DNA of 55,211 bases from NCBI GenBank assembly GCA_018241225.1, contig JAFEEG010000049.1, positions 1 to 55,211 on the forward strand. Direction: 5' to 3'. Below the pieces are notes generated by a model, which was not told where the DNA came from, searched no databases, and was given only the letters and a program-made list of their open reading frames with translations. The position numbers were made by a program, and so were the translations under genes. Within the stretch, counting starts at the first letter, position 1, and each line of letters opens with the position of its first letter. Source of the DNA: Pseudomonadota bacterium (lineage in GTDB: Bacteria > Pseudomonadota > Gammaproteobacteria > Burkholderiales > Burkholderiaceae_C). This document shows, piece by piece, positions 36,558-45,499 of this stretch.

Positions 36558-38369
36558 ATGCCCAACTACACCAAAGACCAAATCACCACGCGCAAGTTCG
36601 ACGTCGTCATCATCGGCGCCGGCGGCTCCGGCATGCGCGCCTCGCTGCAACTGGCTCGCGCCGGCCTGAACGTGGCCGTGCTCTCCAAAGTGTTCCCCAC
36701 CCGTTCGCACACCGTGGCCGCGCAAGGCGGCGTGGGTGCATCGCTGGGCAACATGAGCGAGGACAACTGGCACTACCACTTCTACGACACCATCAAGGGC
36801 TCCGACTGGCTGGGCGACCAGGACGCCATCGAGTTCATGTGCCGTGAAGCACCCAAGGTGGTGTATGAGCTCGAGCACTTCGGCATGCCCTTCGACCGCA
36901 ACCCGGACGGCACGATCTACCAGCGCCCGTTCGGCGGCCACACCGCCAACTACGGCGAAAAGCCCGTGCAGCGCGCCTGCGCCGCAGCCGACCGCACCGG
37001 CCACGCCATGCTGCACACGCTCTATCAGAAGAACGTGGAAGCACGCACCCAGTTCTTCGTCGAGTGGATGGCGCTCGACCTGATTCGCGACGCCGACGGC
37101 GACGTGGTGGGCGTCACGGCCCTCGAAATGGAAACCGGCGACCTGCACATCCTGCAGGCCAAGACCGTGCTGCTGGCCACCGGCGGCGCAGGCCGCATCT
37201 TTGCCGCCTCGACCAACGCCTTCATCAACACCGGCGACGGCCTGGGCATGGCCGCGCGTGCCGGCATCCCGCTGCAGGACATGGAGTTCTGGCAGTTCCA
37301 CCCCACCGGCGTGGCCGGCGCGGGCGTGCTGCTGACCGAAGGCTGCCGCGGCGAAGGCGCCATCCTGCTCAACAGCAACGGCGAGCGCTTCATGGAGCGC
37401 TATGCGCCCACCCTGAAGGACCTGGCACCGCGCGACTTCGTCTCGCGCTCGATGGACCAGGAAATCAAGGAAGGCCGTGGCTGCGGTCCCAACAAGGACT
37501 ACGTGCTGCTCAAGCTCGACCACCTGGGCGCCGAGACCATCCACAAGCGCCTGCCCTCGGTGTACGAGATCGGCATCAACTTCGCCAACGTCGACATCAC
37601 CAAGGAACCGATTCCGGTGGTGCCCACCATCCACTACCAGATGGGCGGCATTCCCACCAACATCAACGGTCAGGTCGTGGTGCAAAAGGGCGAGGACAAC
37701 AGCGCCGTGGTCAACGGCCTGTACGCGGTGGGCGAATGCTCCTGCGTGAGCGTGCACGGCGCCAACCGCCTGGGCACGAACTCGCTGCTCGACCTGCTGG
37801 TGTTCGGCCGCGCGGCCGGCAACCACATCGTGCAGTTCAACGACAAGAACAAGGAACACAAGCCGCTGCCGGCCGATGCGGCCGACCGCACGCTGGAGCG
37901 ACTGAACCGCCTGGAGAAGTCCACCGAAGGCACCTACGCACAAGACGTGGCCAACGAGATCCGCGCCACGATGCAGCAGCACGCGGCCGTGTTCCGCAAG
38001 CAGGTGACCATGGATGAAGGCGTGAAGAAGATCGCTGCCGTGCGCGAGCGCGTCAACGGCATCACGCTCAAGGACAAGTCGCGCGTGTTCAACACCGCCC
38101 GCATCGAAGCGCTGGAAGTCGACAACCTGATCGAGGCCGCGCAGGCCACCATGGTGTCGGCCGCCGCCCGCCGCGAATGCCGCGGCGCCCACACGGTCGA
38201 AGACTACGAGCGTCCCGCTGACGATCCGGTCGCGCCGCTGGGCCGCGACGACGCCAACTGGATGAAGCACACCTTGTGGTACAGCGCGGACAACCGCCTG
38301 TCGTACAAGCCGGTCAAGCTGCAACCGCTGACCGTCGAGTCCGTTCCGCCCAAGGTCCGTACCTTCTAA
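36558..38369 (+). CDS. sdhA: Succinate dehydrogenase flavoprotein subunit
   Basis: This is a 603-residue catalytic subunit that oxidises succinate to fumarate. The FAD motif is VVIIGAGGSGMRASLQLA. Covalent flavin is expected on His51 in RSHTVAAQGG. The capping and catalytic region has QFHPTG, LTEGCRGEGAILLNSNGERFMERY, ARDFV-like LAPRDFVSRSMDQEI with the catalytic Arg, and VHGANRLGTNSLLDLLVFGRAAG near the C-terminal side. ATG 36558 has GGGAG five bases upstream, supplied in part by the repeat. Assembly needs SdhE, encoded two genes downstream. Confidence 0.97.
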   Translation: MPNYTKDQITTRKFDVVIIGAGGSGMRASLQLARAGLNVAVLSKVFPTRSHTVAAQGGVGASLGNMSEDNWHYHFYDTIKGSDWLGDQDAIEFMCREAPKVVYELEHFGMPFDRNPDGTIYQRPFGGHTANYGEKPVQRACAAADRTGHAMLHTLYQKNVEARTQFFVEWMALDLIRDADGDVVGVTALEMETGDLHILQAKTVLLATGGAGRIFAASTNAFINTGDGLGMAARAGIPLQDMEFWQFHPTGVAGAGVLLTEGCRGEGAILLNSNGERFMERYAPTLKDLAPRDFVSRSMDQEIKEGRGCGPNKDYVLLKLDHLGAETIHKRLPSVYEIGINFANVDITKEPIPVVPTIHYQMGGIPTNINGQVVVQKGEDNSAVVNGLYAVGECSCVSVHGANRLGTNSLLDLLVFGRAAGNHIVQFNDKNKEHKPLPADAADRTLERLNRLEKSTEGTYAQDVANEIRATMQQHAAVFRKQVTMDEGVKKIAAVRERVNGITLKDKSRVFNTARIEALEVDNLIEAAQATMVSAAARRECRGAHTVEDYERPADDPVAPLGRDDANWMKHTLWYSADNRLSYKPVKLQPLTVESVPPKVRTF

Positions 38370-38391
38370 AAGACTTAAAAGGTTTCTCACG

Positions 38392-39093
38392 ATGAAGCGC
38401 ACATTCCAGATCTACCGCTACGACCCGGACAAGGACGCCAAGCCCTACATGCAGACCATCGAGGTCGAACTCGACGGCCACGAGCGCATGCTGCTGGACG
38501 CCTTGATGAAGCTCAAGGCGCAAGACCCCACGTTGTCGTTCCGCCGTTCGTGCCGCGAAGGCGTCTGCGGCTCCGACGCGATGAACATCAACGGCAAGAA
38601 CGGTCTGGCCTGCCTGACCAACATGAACACGCTCAAGGGCACCGTGGTGCTCAAGCCGCTGCCGGGCCTGCCGGTCATCCGCGACCTGATCGTGGACATG
38701 ACCCAGTTCTTCAAGCAGTACAACTCGATCAAGCCGTACCTGCAGAACGACACCGTCCCGCCCGAGAAGGAGCGCCTGCAGTCGCCCGAAGAGCGCGAAG
38801 AGCTCAACGGCCTGTACGAGTGCATCCTGTGCGCCAGTTGCTCGACCAGCTGCCCCAGCTTCTGGTGGAACCCCGACAAGTTCGTGGGCCCCGCCGGCCT
38901 GCTGCAGGCCTACCGCTTCATCGCCGACAGCCGCGACGAGGCCACCGGCGAGCGCTTGGACAACCTCGAAGACCCGTACCGCCTGTTCCGCTGCCACACC
39001 ATCATGAACTGCGTGGACGTGTGCCCCAAGGGCCTGAACCCGACGCAGGCCATCGGCAAGATCAAGGAATTGATGGTCCGCCGGGCCATCTAA
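38392..39093 (+). CDS. sdhB: Succinate dehydrogenase iron-sulfur subunit
   Basis: This is a 233-residue electron-transfer subunit. The [2Fe-2S] Cys set lies in RRSCREGVCGSDAMNINGKNGLAC. The [4Fe-4S] and [3Fe-4S] sets lie in CILCASCSTSCPSFWW and CHTIMNCVDVCPKGLNP. Electrons pass from SdhA flavin to ubiquinone at SdhCD. It starts 22 bp after sdhA and length is typical. Confidence 0.97.
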   Translation: MKRTFQIYRYDPDKDAKPYMQTIEVELDGHERMLLDALMKLKAQDPTLSFRRSCREGVCGSDAMNINGKNGLACLTNMNTLKGTVVLKPLPGLPVIRDLIVDMTQFFKQYNSIKPYLQNDTVPPEKERLQSPEEREELNGLYECILCASCSTSCPSFWWNPDKFVGPAGLLQAYRFIADSRDEATGERLDNLEDPYRLFRCHTIMNCVDVCPKGLNPTQAIGKIKELMVRRAI

Positions 39094-39124
39094 GAGCTCA
39101 AGAGCCAGTACACCAGGACCCATC

Positions 39125-39412
39125 ATGCAAGCCGCGGACGCAGCCCTGCAAGACCAGCCGATCGACGCGCGAGCGCTCAGCCGGCTGAAGTGGCGTTGCC
39201 GCCGCGGCCTGCTTGAGAACGACCTGTTCATCGCCCGATTCTTCGAGCGATACGAAGCCACCCTCACCCGAGGGCAGGCACAGGCGCTGGAGACATTGAT
39301 GGATCTGTCGGACAACGACCTGCTGGATCTTCTGTTGCGCAGAAAGGAGCCCGAGCCTGCATTGGCCGGGGCCGGCGTGGCAGAACTCCTGCAGTTGATG
39401 CGCACGACCTGA
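39125..39412 (+). CDS. sdhE: FAD assembly factor SdhE
   Basis: This is a 95-residue helical protein of the SdhE/YgfY family, which promotes covalent attachment of FAD to SdhA. The conserved RGXXE-type surface appears in RLKWRCRRGLLENDLFIARFFERYEATL, followed by LETLMDLSDNDLLDLLLRRKEP. It starts 31 bp after sdhB and is part of the operon, immediately before gltA. Confidence 0.92.
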   Translation: MQAADAALQDQPIDARALSRLKWRCRRGLLENDLFIARFFERYEATLTRGQAQALETLMDLSDNDLLDLLLRRKEPEPALAGAGVAELLQLMRTT

Positions 39413-39500
39413 TCGCTTTTCAGGCCCTGCGCGCACCGCTGCTGCCGCCACCTTCTTCAACCCCTCTCCAGCATCCTTCAGTTTCAGAAAGACCTCAGCC

Positions 39501-40811
39501 ATGAAAGCCTCCGATACCAAGGCCACCCTATCGTTCTCCAACGGTGGGCAACCCGTCGAACTGCCGATCTACAAGGGCACGTTGGGCCCGGATGTCATCG
39601 ACATCCGCAAGCTTTACGCGCAAACCGGCATGTTCACGTACGACCCGGGCTTCATGTCGACGGCATCCTGCGAGTCGGCCATCACCTACATCGATGGCGA
39701 CAAGGGCGAACTGCTGTACCGCGGCTACCCCATCGAGCAGCTGGCCACCAACTGCGACTACCTGGAAACCTGCTACCTGCTGCTCAACGGCGACCTGCCC
39801 AACGCACAGGAGAAGGCCAAGTTCAGCGACACGGTGACGCACCACACCATGGTCAACGAGCAGATGCAGTTCTTCCTGCGCGGCTTCCGTCGTGACGCAC
39901 ACCCGATGGCCATCATGACCGGCCTGGTGGGCGCGCTGTCGGCCTTCTATCACGACAGCACCGACATCAACAATCCGGCGCACCGCGAGATCTCGGCCGT
40001 GCGCCTGATCGCCAAGATGCCCACGCTGGTGGCCATGGCCTACAAGTACAACATGGGCCAGCCGTACATGTACCCGCGCAACGACCTGAGCTACGCGGGC
40101 AACTTCCTGCACATGATGTTCGCCACGCCGTGCGAGGAGTACAAGGTCAGTCCGGTGCTCGAGCGCGCACTGGACCGCATCTTCATCCTGCACGCGGACC
40201 ACGAACAGAACGCCTCCACCTCCACCGTGCGCCTGTGCGGCTCGTCGGGCACCAACCCGTTTGCCGCCATCGCGGCCGGCGTGGCGTGCCTGTGGGGCCC
40301 TGCCCACGGCGGCGCCAACGAAGCAGCGCTGAACATGCTCTACGACATCCAGAAGGAAGGTGGCGTGGAGAAGATCGGCGAGTTCATCAAGAAGGTCAAG
40401 GACAAGAACTCCAGCGTCAAGCTGATGGGCTTCGGTCACCGCGTCTACAAGAACTACGACCCGCGCGCCAAGCTGATGCAGGAAACCTGCAACGAAGTGC
40501 TGACCGAGCTGGGCCTGGAAAACGACCCGCTGTTCAAGCTCGCCAAGGAACTCGAGAAGATCGCCCTGGAAGACGAGTACTTCGTCTCGCGCAAGCTCTA
40601 CCCGAACGTGGACTTCTACTCGGGCATCGTGCAGCGCGCCATCGGCATCCCGGTCAACCTGTTCACCGGCATCTTCGCGCTGGCCCGCACCGTGGGCTGG
40701 ATCGCGCAGCTCAACGAGATGATCGGCGACCCCGACTACAAGATCGGCCGTCCGCGCCAGCTGTTCGAAGGCTCGCCCAAGCGCGACGTCAAGCCGATCG
40801 CCACGCGCTGA
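39501..40811 (+). CDS. gltA: Citrate synthase (hexameric type II)
   Basis: This is a 436-residue citrate synthase that condenses oxaloacetate and acetyl-CoA. The type II N-terminal domain (LPIYKGTLGPDVIDIRKLYAQTGMFTYDPGFMSTASCESAITYIDGDKGELLYRGYPIEQLA) is present. Active-site residues are in LHADHEQNASTSTVR (His), GPAHGGANEAAL (His) and GFGHRVYKNYDPRA. Type II enzymes are usually inhibited by NADH. It is 88 bp after sdhE and ends at a strong terminator, so the sdh-gltA block closes here. Confidence 0.97.
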   Translation: MKASDTKATLSFSNGGQPVELPIYKGTLGPDVIDIRKLYAQTGMFTYDPGFMSTASCESAITYIDGDKGELLYRGYPIEQLATNCDYLETCYLLLNGDLPNAQEKAKFSDTVTHHTMVNEQMQFFLRGFRRDAHPMAIMTGLVGALSAFYHDSTDINNPAHREISAVRLIAKMPTLVAMAYKYNMGQPYMYPRNDLSYAGNFLHMMFATPCEEYKVSPVLERALDRIFILHADHEQNASTSTVRLCGSSGTNPFAAIAAGVACLWGPAHGGANEAALNMLYDIQKEGGVEKIGEFIKKVKDKNSSVKLMGFGHRVYKNYDPRAKLMQETCNEVLTELGLENDPLFKLAKELEKIALEDEYFVSRKLYPNVDFYSGIVQRAIGIPVNLFTGIFALARTVGWIAQLNEMIGDPDYKIGRPRQLFEGSPKRDVKPIATR

Positions 40812-40848
40812 TCAGCAACGCAGGCGCGCATTGCGCCCGCACATCCAG

Positions 40849-40872
40849 AGGCTGCCTTCGGGCAGCCTTTTT
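40849..40872 (+). terminator. Rho-independent terminator of gltA
   Basis: The 8-bp perfect stem AGGCTGCC/GGCAGCCT has a stable TTCG tetraloop and is followed by TTTTT, 37 bp after the gltA stop. Confidence 0.95.
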
Positions 40873-40971
40873 GCGTTTTGACTGACACGGCGGGATTCGG
40901 CCCGCGCGTACCGTTGCGGCCAGAGGGATCTCCCTCGCATTCGTTCATGAAACCCGTCGAAGGAGCCAATC

Positions 40972-41115
40972 ATGAAAAGACTCGCCGCATTCGTTGCCAT
41001 CGCATTCGCGCTGTCCGTCCCGCTCGCAGGCTGCAACACCATGAAGGGCGCCGGCCAGGACATCCAGAAGGGTGGTGAAAAGCTGGAAAACAGCGCCAAC
41101 AAGAAGGCGCAGTAA
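40972..41115 (+). CDS. Entericidin A/B-like small lipoprotein
   Basis: This is a 47-residue lipoprotein. The N-terminus MKRLAAFVAIAFALSVPLAGC ends in the lipobox LAGC (Cys21). The remainder NTMKGAGQDIQKGGEKLENSANKK is the characteristic entericidin amphipathic tail. AAGGAG lies 6 bases upstream of the ATG. In enterics entericidins form an antidote/toxin pair linked to stationary phase, but in many beta-proteobacteria a single copy sits near leu genes, as here. Function outside enterics is unclear. Confidence 0.85.
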   Translation: MKRLAAFVAIAFALSVPLAGCNTMKGAGQDIQKGGEKLENSANKKAQ

Positions 41116-41153
41116 GCCTGCCCTGCAGACGGCGACCATCGCCGCCCAGCAGT

Positions 41154-41180
41154 CTGGTCATCGCGGTTCGCGATGACCAG
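41154..41180. promoter_or_regulatory. Perfect 12-3-12 inverted repeat upstream of lysR-leuCDB
   Basis: CTGGTCATCGCG (41154-41165), GTT, then its exact reverse complement (41169-41180). The centre has the T-N11-A form TCGCGGTTCGCGA expected for LysR regulators. It lies just after the entericidin gene and 59 bp before the regulator ATG. Confidence 0.65.
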
Positions 41181-41210
41181 CACCCAATTTCAGTAGCAAA
41201 ATGGCGGAAT

Positions 41211-41229
41211 GCATCGCGAAATGCGATGC
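41211..41229. promoter_or_regulatory. Second dyad near the lysR start
   Basis: GCATCGC (41211-41217), GAAAT, exact complement GCGATGC (41223-41229). Its core TCGCGAAATGCGA shares TCGCG and the T-N11-A layout with the dyad 46 bp upstream, so the two look like a pair of sites for one regulator. Confidence 0.5.
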
Positions 41230-41239
41230 CCTCCGCCCC

Positions 41240-42187
41240 ATGTCCCTCCCAGACCGCAATTTCGTCCGCCGTGTCGACCTGACTTCGCTCCAGCTCTTCG
41301 TGGCGGTGTGCGAGTTGGGCAGCATCGGGCGCGCGGCGGAGCGCGAATTCATTGCCGCCTCGGCCATCAGCAAGCGCCTGTCTGATCTGGAGGCGGCCCT
41401 TCATACCCCCCTGCTCTATCGCCACACCCGCGGCGTGGACCTCACGCCCGCGGGCGAGAGCCTGCTGCACCACGCCCGCACCGTGCTCTACAGCCTGGAG
41501 AAGATGCAAGGCGAGCTCAGCGAATACGCCGACGGCGTGCGCGGCCACGTGCGGGTGCACGCCAACATCTCGGCCATCGTGCAGTACCTGCCGGAAGACC
41601 TGGGTGTCTTCACGCGCGAACACGAGGCCATCAAGATCGACCTGGAGGAGCACCTCTCCAGCGAAGTGCTGCGCGCGGTGCAGGAAGGCGCCGCCGACCT
41701 GGGCATCTGCCACGCCGGCGAAGGCACGCACGAGCTGCAGACGCTGCCCTATCGGCAAGACAGGCTCGCGCTGGTCGTGCCGGCCGGCCACGCACTGGCC
41801 AAGAAAGGGCCGGCCATCGACTTTGTCTCCACGCTGGATTTCGACCACGTCGGCCTGCACACCAACAGCTCGATCTACGTGGCGATGCACCAGGCGGCCA
41901 CGCAGGCCGGCCGCGGCGTCAAGCTGCGCATCCACGTCACCGGACTGGACGCCATGTGCCGAATGATCGAGAACGGCCTGGGCATCGGCGTGATGCCGCT
42001 GCGCGCCTTCGAGCTCATGAAAGGCGGCATTGCCAGCCGGCTCAAGAGCATTGCGCTGAACGACGCCTGGGCCACGCGGCAGATCCAGCTGGTGGCGCGC
42101 GACTTCTCCACCTTGCCGGTAGCGGCCCGCACGCTGGTCAGCCACCTGCGCGCCAACGCCGACGGGCCGCAGGCGCTGGCCGCCTGA
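41240..42187 (+). CDS. LysR-family regulator upstream of leuCDB
   Basis: This is a 315-residue LysR regulator. The winged HTH near the N-terminus is DLTSLQLFVAVCELGSIGRAAEREFIAASAISKRLSDLEAALHTPLLYRHTRGVDLTPAGESLLHHARTVL. The effector domain contains VRVHANISAIVQYLPEDLGVFTREH and VGLHTNSSIYVAMH, then LDAMCRMIENGLGIGVMP. ATG 41240 was chosen because the second dyad lies just 5 of it; an in-frame ATG at 41201 would put that dyad inside the gene. It is 40 bp before leuC in the same direction, so it is probably cotranscribed with leuCDB and may regulate it. The ligand is unknown. Confidence 0.82.
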   Translation: MSLPDRNFVRRVDLTSLQLFVAVCELGSIGRAAEREFIAASAISKRLSDLEAALHTPLLYRHTRGVDLTPAGESLLHHARTVLYSLEKMQGELSEYADGVRGHVRVHANISAIVQYLPEDLGVFTREHEAIKIDLEEHLSSEVLRAVQEGAADLGICHAGEGTHELQTLPYRQDRLALVVPAGHALAKKGPAIDFVSTLDFDHVGLHTNSSIYVAMHQAATQAGRGVKLRIHVTGLDAMCRMIENGLGIGVMPLRAFELMKGGIASRLKSIALNDAWATRQIQLVARDFSTLPVAARTLVSHLRANADGPQALAA

Positions 42188-42227
42188 GCCCGCCCGACAA
42201 ACACGAATTTCCCCACGAAAGAACCCC

Positions 42228-43649
42228 ATGGCACGCACGCTCTACGACAAGATCTGGGACGAACACGTCGTCCATACCGAAGAGGACGGCACGTCCGTTC
42301 TCTACATCGACCGTCACCTGGTGCACGAAGTGACCAGCCCGCAGGCCTTCGAGGGGCTGCGCGAGGCCGGCCGCAAGCTGTGGCGCATCAGCTCGGTGGT
42401 GGCCACCGCCGACCACAACACGCCCACCACCGGCTGGGAGCGCGGCTACGACGGCATCGAAGACCCGATCAGCAAGGAACAGGTCACCACGCTGGACAGC
42501 AACATCAAGGAATTCGGCGCGGCCGCTTTCTTCCCGTTCCTGTCCAAGCGCCAGGGCATCGTGCACGTGATCGGCCCCGAAAGCGGCGCCACGCTGCCCG
42601 GCATGACGGTGGTGTGCGGCGACAGCCACACCAGCACCCACGGCGCCTTCGGTGCGCTGGCGCATGGCATCGGCACCAGCGAGGTCGAGCACGTCATGGC
42701 CACGCAGACCCTGCTGGCCAAGAAGGCCAAGAACATGCGGGTGTTGGTGGAAGGCAAGCTGCCCATCGGCTGCACCGCCAAGGACATTGTGCTGGCCATC
42801 ATCGGCAAGATCGGCACCGCCGGCGGCACGGGCTACACCATCGAGTTCGCAGGCTCGGCCATTCGCGACCTCACCATGGAAGGGCGCATGACCGTGTGCA
42901 ACATGGCCATCGAGGCCGGTGCACGCGCGGGCATGGTGGCGGTGGACCAGAAGACCATCGACTACGTCAAGGGCCGCCCGCTGGCGCCCACCGGCGTCGA
43001 ATGGGACCAGGCCGTGAGCTACTGGAAGACGCTGCACACCGATGCCGGCGCGCATTTCGACACCGTGGTCGAGCTCGACGCCGCGCAGATCAAGCCGCAG
43101 GTGACCTGGGGCACCTCGCCCGAGATGGTGCTGCCCATCGACGCGCGCGTGCCCGATCCGGACAAGGAAAAGGACGCCAACAAGCGCGGCGCCATCGAAC
43201 GCGCCCTGACCTACATGGGCCTGGAACCCAACAAGGCCATGAACGACATCTTCGTGGACAAGGTGTTCATCGGCAGCTGCACCAACAGCCGCATCGAGGA
43301 CATGCGCGAAGCCGCCGCCGTGGTCAAGAAGCTGGGCCAGAAGGTGGCCAAGAACGTCAAGCTCGCCATGGTGGTGCCCGGCTCGGGCGTGGTGAAGGAC
43401 CAGGCCGAGCGCGAAGGCCTGCACGAGATCTTCAAGGCTGCCGGCTTCGAGTGGCGCGAGCCCGGCTGCTCGATGTGCCTGGCCATGAACGCCGACCGGC
43501 TGGAACCGGGCGAGCGCTGTGCCTCCACCAGCAACCGCAACTTCGAAGGCCGCCAGGGCGCTGGCGGGCGCACCCACCTGGTCAGCCCCGCCATGGCCGC
43601 TGCTGCCGCCATCAAGGGGCACTTCGTCGACGTGCGCACCATCGCCTGA
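42228..43649 (+). CDS. leuC: 3-isopropylmalate dehydratase large subunit
   Basis: This is a 473-residue aconitase-superfamily subunit that, with LeuD, isomerises 2- to 3-isopropylmalate in leucine synthesis. The N-terminus MARTLYDKIWDEHVVH is the LeuC standard. Motifs include VVCGDSHTSTHGAFGALAHGIGTSEVEHVMATQTL, the cluster Cys motif FIGSCTNSRIEDMREAA and PGCSMCLAMNADRLEPGERCASTSNRNFEGRQG. Length is typical. AAAGAACCCC before the ATG is a weak site. Confidence 0.97.
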   Translation: MARTLYDKIWDEHVVHTEEDGTSVLYIDRHLVHEVTSPQAFEGLREAGRKLWRISSVVATADHNTPTTGWERGYDGIEDPISKEQVTTLDSNIKEFGAAAFFPFLSKRQGIVHVIGPESGATLPGMTVVCGDSHTSTHGAFGALAHGIGTSEVEHVMATQTLLAKKAKNMRVLVEGKLPIGCTAKDIVLAIIGKIGTAGGTGYTIEFAGSAIRDLTMEGRMTVCNMAIEAGARAGMVAVDQKTIDYVKGRPLAPTGVEWDQAVSYWKTLHTDAGAHFDTVVELDAAQIKPQVTWGTSPEMVLPIDARVPDPDKEKDANKRGAIERALTYMGLEPNKAMNDIFVDKVFIGSCTNSRIEDMREAAAVVKKLGQKVAKNVKLAMVVPGSGVVKDQAEREGLHEIFKAAGFEWREPGCSMCLAMNADRLEPGERCASTSNRNFEGRQGAGGRTHLVSPAMAAAAAIKGHFVDVRTIA

Positions 43650-43669
43650 AGCAGGGCCAAGGAAACATC

Positions 43670-44320
43670 ATGCAGAAATTCACCGTGCACCAGGGCCTCG
43701 TGGCCCCCATGGACCGCGAGAACGTCGACACCGACGCGATCATTCCCAAGCAGTTCCTCAAGTCGATCAAGAAGACGGGCTTCGGCCCCAACCTGTTCGA
43801 CGAGTGGCGCTACCTCGACCACGGCGAGCCCGGCATGGACCCGGCCAGCCGCAAGCCCAATCCCGACTTCGTGCTGAACCAGCCGCGCTACGCAGGCGCT
43901 TCGGTGCTGCTGGCGCGCAAGAACTTCGGCTGCGGCTCCTCGCGCGAGCATGCGCCCTGGGCGCTGGACCAGTATGGCTTTCGCGCCATCATCGCCCCCA
44001 GCTTTGCCGACATCTTCTTCAACAACAGCTTCAAGAACGGCCTGCTGCCCATCGTGCTGCCCGAGGCGACGGTGGCCCAGTTGTTCGACGAAGTGTTGGC
44101 CTTCCCCGGCTACAAGCTCACGGTCGACCTGGAGCGCCAGGTCATCGTCAAGGCTGACGGCCAGGAGATCGCCTTCGAGGTGCAGCCCTTCCGCAAGTAC
44201 TGCCTGCTCAATGGCCTGGACGACATCGGCCTGACCTTGCGCCACAAGGACAAGATCGCCGCCTTCGAGGCCGAGCGCCTGGCTGCCAAGCCATGGCTCG
44301 CGCACCAGATGATTTCCTGA
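43670..44320 (+). CDS. leuD: 3-isopropylmalate dehydratase small subunit
   Basis: This is a 216-residue swivel-domain partner of LeuC. The N-terminus MQKFTVHQGLVAPMDRENVDTDAIIPKQFLKSI and the motif NFGCGSSREHAPWALDQYGFRAIIAPSFADIFFNN are diagnostic. AAGGAAAC precedes the start, which is 20 bp after leuC. Confidence 0.97.
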   Translation: MQKFTVHQGLVAPMDRENVDTDAIIPKQFLKSIKKTGFGPNLFDEWRYLDHGEPGMDPASRKPNPDFVLNQPRYAGASVLLARKNFGCGSSREHAPWALDQYGFRAIIAPSFADIFFNNSFKNGLLPIVLPEATVAQLFDEVLAFPGYKLTVDLERQVIVKADGQEIAFEVQPFRKYCLLNGLDDIGLTLRHKDKIAAFEAERLAAKPWLAHQMIS

Positions 44321-44354
44321 TCAACCTTCTCCCTTCAAAGAAACGACAACCGTT

Positions 44355-45425
44355 ATGAAAATCGCAGTCCTTCCCGGTGATGGCATCGGCACCGAAATCG
44401 TCGAGCAGGCCGTTCGCGTGCTCAAGGCGCTCGACCTGAAGTTCGAGATGGAAGAAGCCCTGGTGGGCGGCGTCGCCTACGACGCGCACGGCCACCCGCT
44501 GCCCGAGTCGACCCTCAAGCTGGCCAAGGAAGCCGACGCCGTGCTGTTCGGCGCCGTGGGCGACTGGAAGTACGACAAGCTCGAGCGCCAGTTCCGTCCC
44601 GAGCAGGCCATTCTTGGCCTGCGCAAGAACCTGGGCCTGTTCGCCAACTTCCGCCCCGCCATCTGCTACGAGCAGCTCACGCACGCCTCCAGCCTCAAGC
44701 CCGAGTTGGTGGCGGGCCTGGACATTCTCATCATCCGCGAGCTGACCGGCGACATCTACTTCGGCCAGCCGCGCGGCAAGCGCACCTCGCCCGACGGCAA
44801 CTTCCCCGGTGCCGAAGAAGCGTTCGACACCATGCGCTACACGCGCCCCGAGATCGAGCGCATTGCCCGCGTCGCCTTCGAGGCCGCTCGCAAGCGCAAC
44901 AAGCGCGTGACCAGCGTGGACAAGGCCAACGTGCTGGAAACCTTCCAGTTCTGGAAGGATGTGGTCACCGAGGTGCACAAGGACTACCCCGACATCGAGC
45001 TGGACCACATGTACGTGGACAACGCCGCCATGCAGCTGGTGAAGGCGCCCAAGAAGTTCGACGTGGTGGTCACCGGCAACATGTTCGGCGACATCCTCTC
45101 GGACGAGGCGGCCATGCTCACCGGCTCGATCGGCATGCTGCCCTCGGCCTCGCTCAACGCCAGCAAGCAGGGCTTGTACGAGCCCAGCCACGGCAGCGCC
45201 CCCGACATCGCCGGCAAGGGCGTGGCCAACCCGCTGGCCACCATCCTGTCGGCGGCAATGATGCTGCGCTACTCGCTGGACCAGGAAGAAGCCGCCCAGC
45301 GCATCGAGAACGCGGTCAAGAAGGTGCTGGCCCAGGGCCTGCGCACGCCCGACATCTACAGCGAAGGCACGACCAAGGTCGGCACGCGCGAGATGGGCGA
45401 TGCGGTGCTCAAGGCGCTCGGCTGA
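44355..45425 (+). CDS. leuB: 3-isopropylmalate dehydrogenase
   Basis: This is a 356-residue NAD-dependent decarboxylating dehydrogenase, third step of leucine synthesis. It has MKIAVLPGDGIGTEIVEQAVRVL, LLGVGAVGDWKYDKL-like LFGAVGDWKYDKLE, RPEQAILGLRKNLGLFANFRP, IIRELTGDIYFGQPRG, VDNAAMQLVKAPKKFDVVVTGNMFGDILSDEAAMLTGSIGMLPSASL and YEPSHGSAPDIAGKG. It is 34 bp after leuD and ends the unit at a strong terminator. Confidence 0.97.
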   Translation: MKIAVLPGDGIGTEIVEQAVRVLKALDLKFEMEEALVGGVAYDAHGHPLPESTLKLAKEADAVLFGAVGDWKYDKLERQFRPEQAILGLRKNLGLFANFRPAICYEQLTHASSLKPELVAGLDILIIRELTGDIYFGQPRGKRTSPDGNFPGAEEAFDTMRYTRPEIERIARVAFEAARKRNKRVTSVDKANVLETFQFWKDVVTEVHKDYPDIELDHMYVDNAAMQLVKAPKKFDVVVTGNMFGDILSDEAAMLTGSIGMLPSASLNASKQGLYEPSHGSAPDIAGKGVANPLATILSAAMMLRYSLDQEEAAQRIENAVKKVLAQGLRTPDIYSEGTTKVGTREMGDAVLKALG

Positions 45426-45452
45426 TCGGCCACTGACCGATCCACACACCCA

Positions 45453-45478
45453 GGGCGGCCCGATAGCCGCCCTTTTTT
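45453..45478 (+). terminator. Rho-independent terminator of leuB
   Basis: The perfect 7-bp stem GGGCGGC/GCCGCCC (45453-45459, 45466-45472) with a 6-nt loop is followed by six Ts. It separates leuCDB from the asd region. Confidence 0.93.
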
Positions 45479-45499
45479 CATGCCCGCCCGCCTGCGGCA

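Noticed and set aside
36555..38402. A 615-codon minus-strand frame opposite sdhA
   Set aside because: A shadow of sdhA codon bias; it has no ribosome-binding site or domain.
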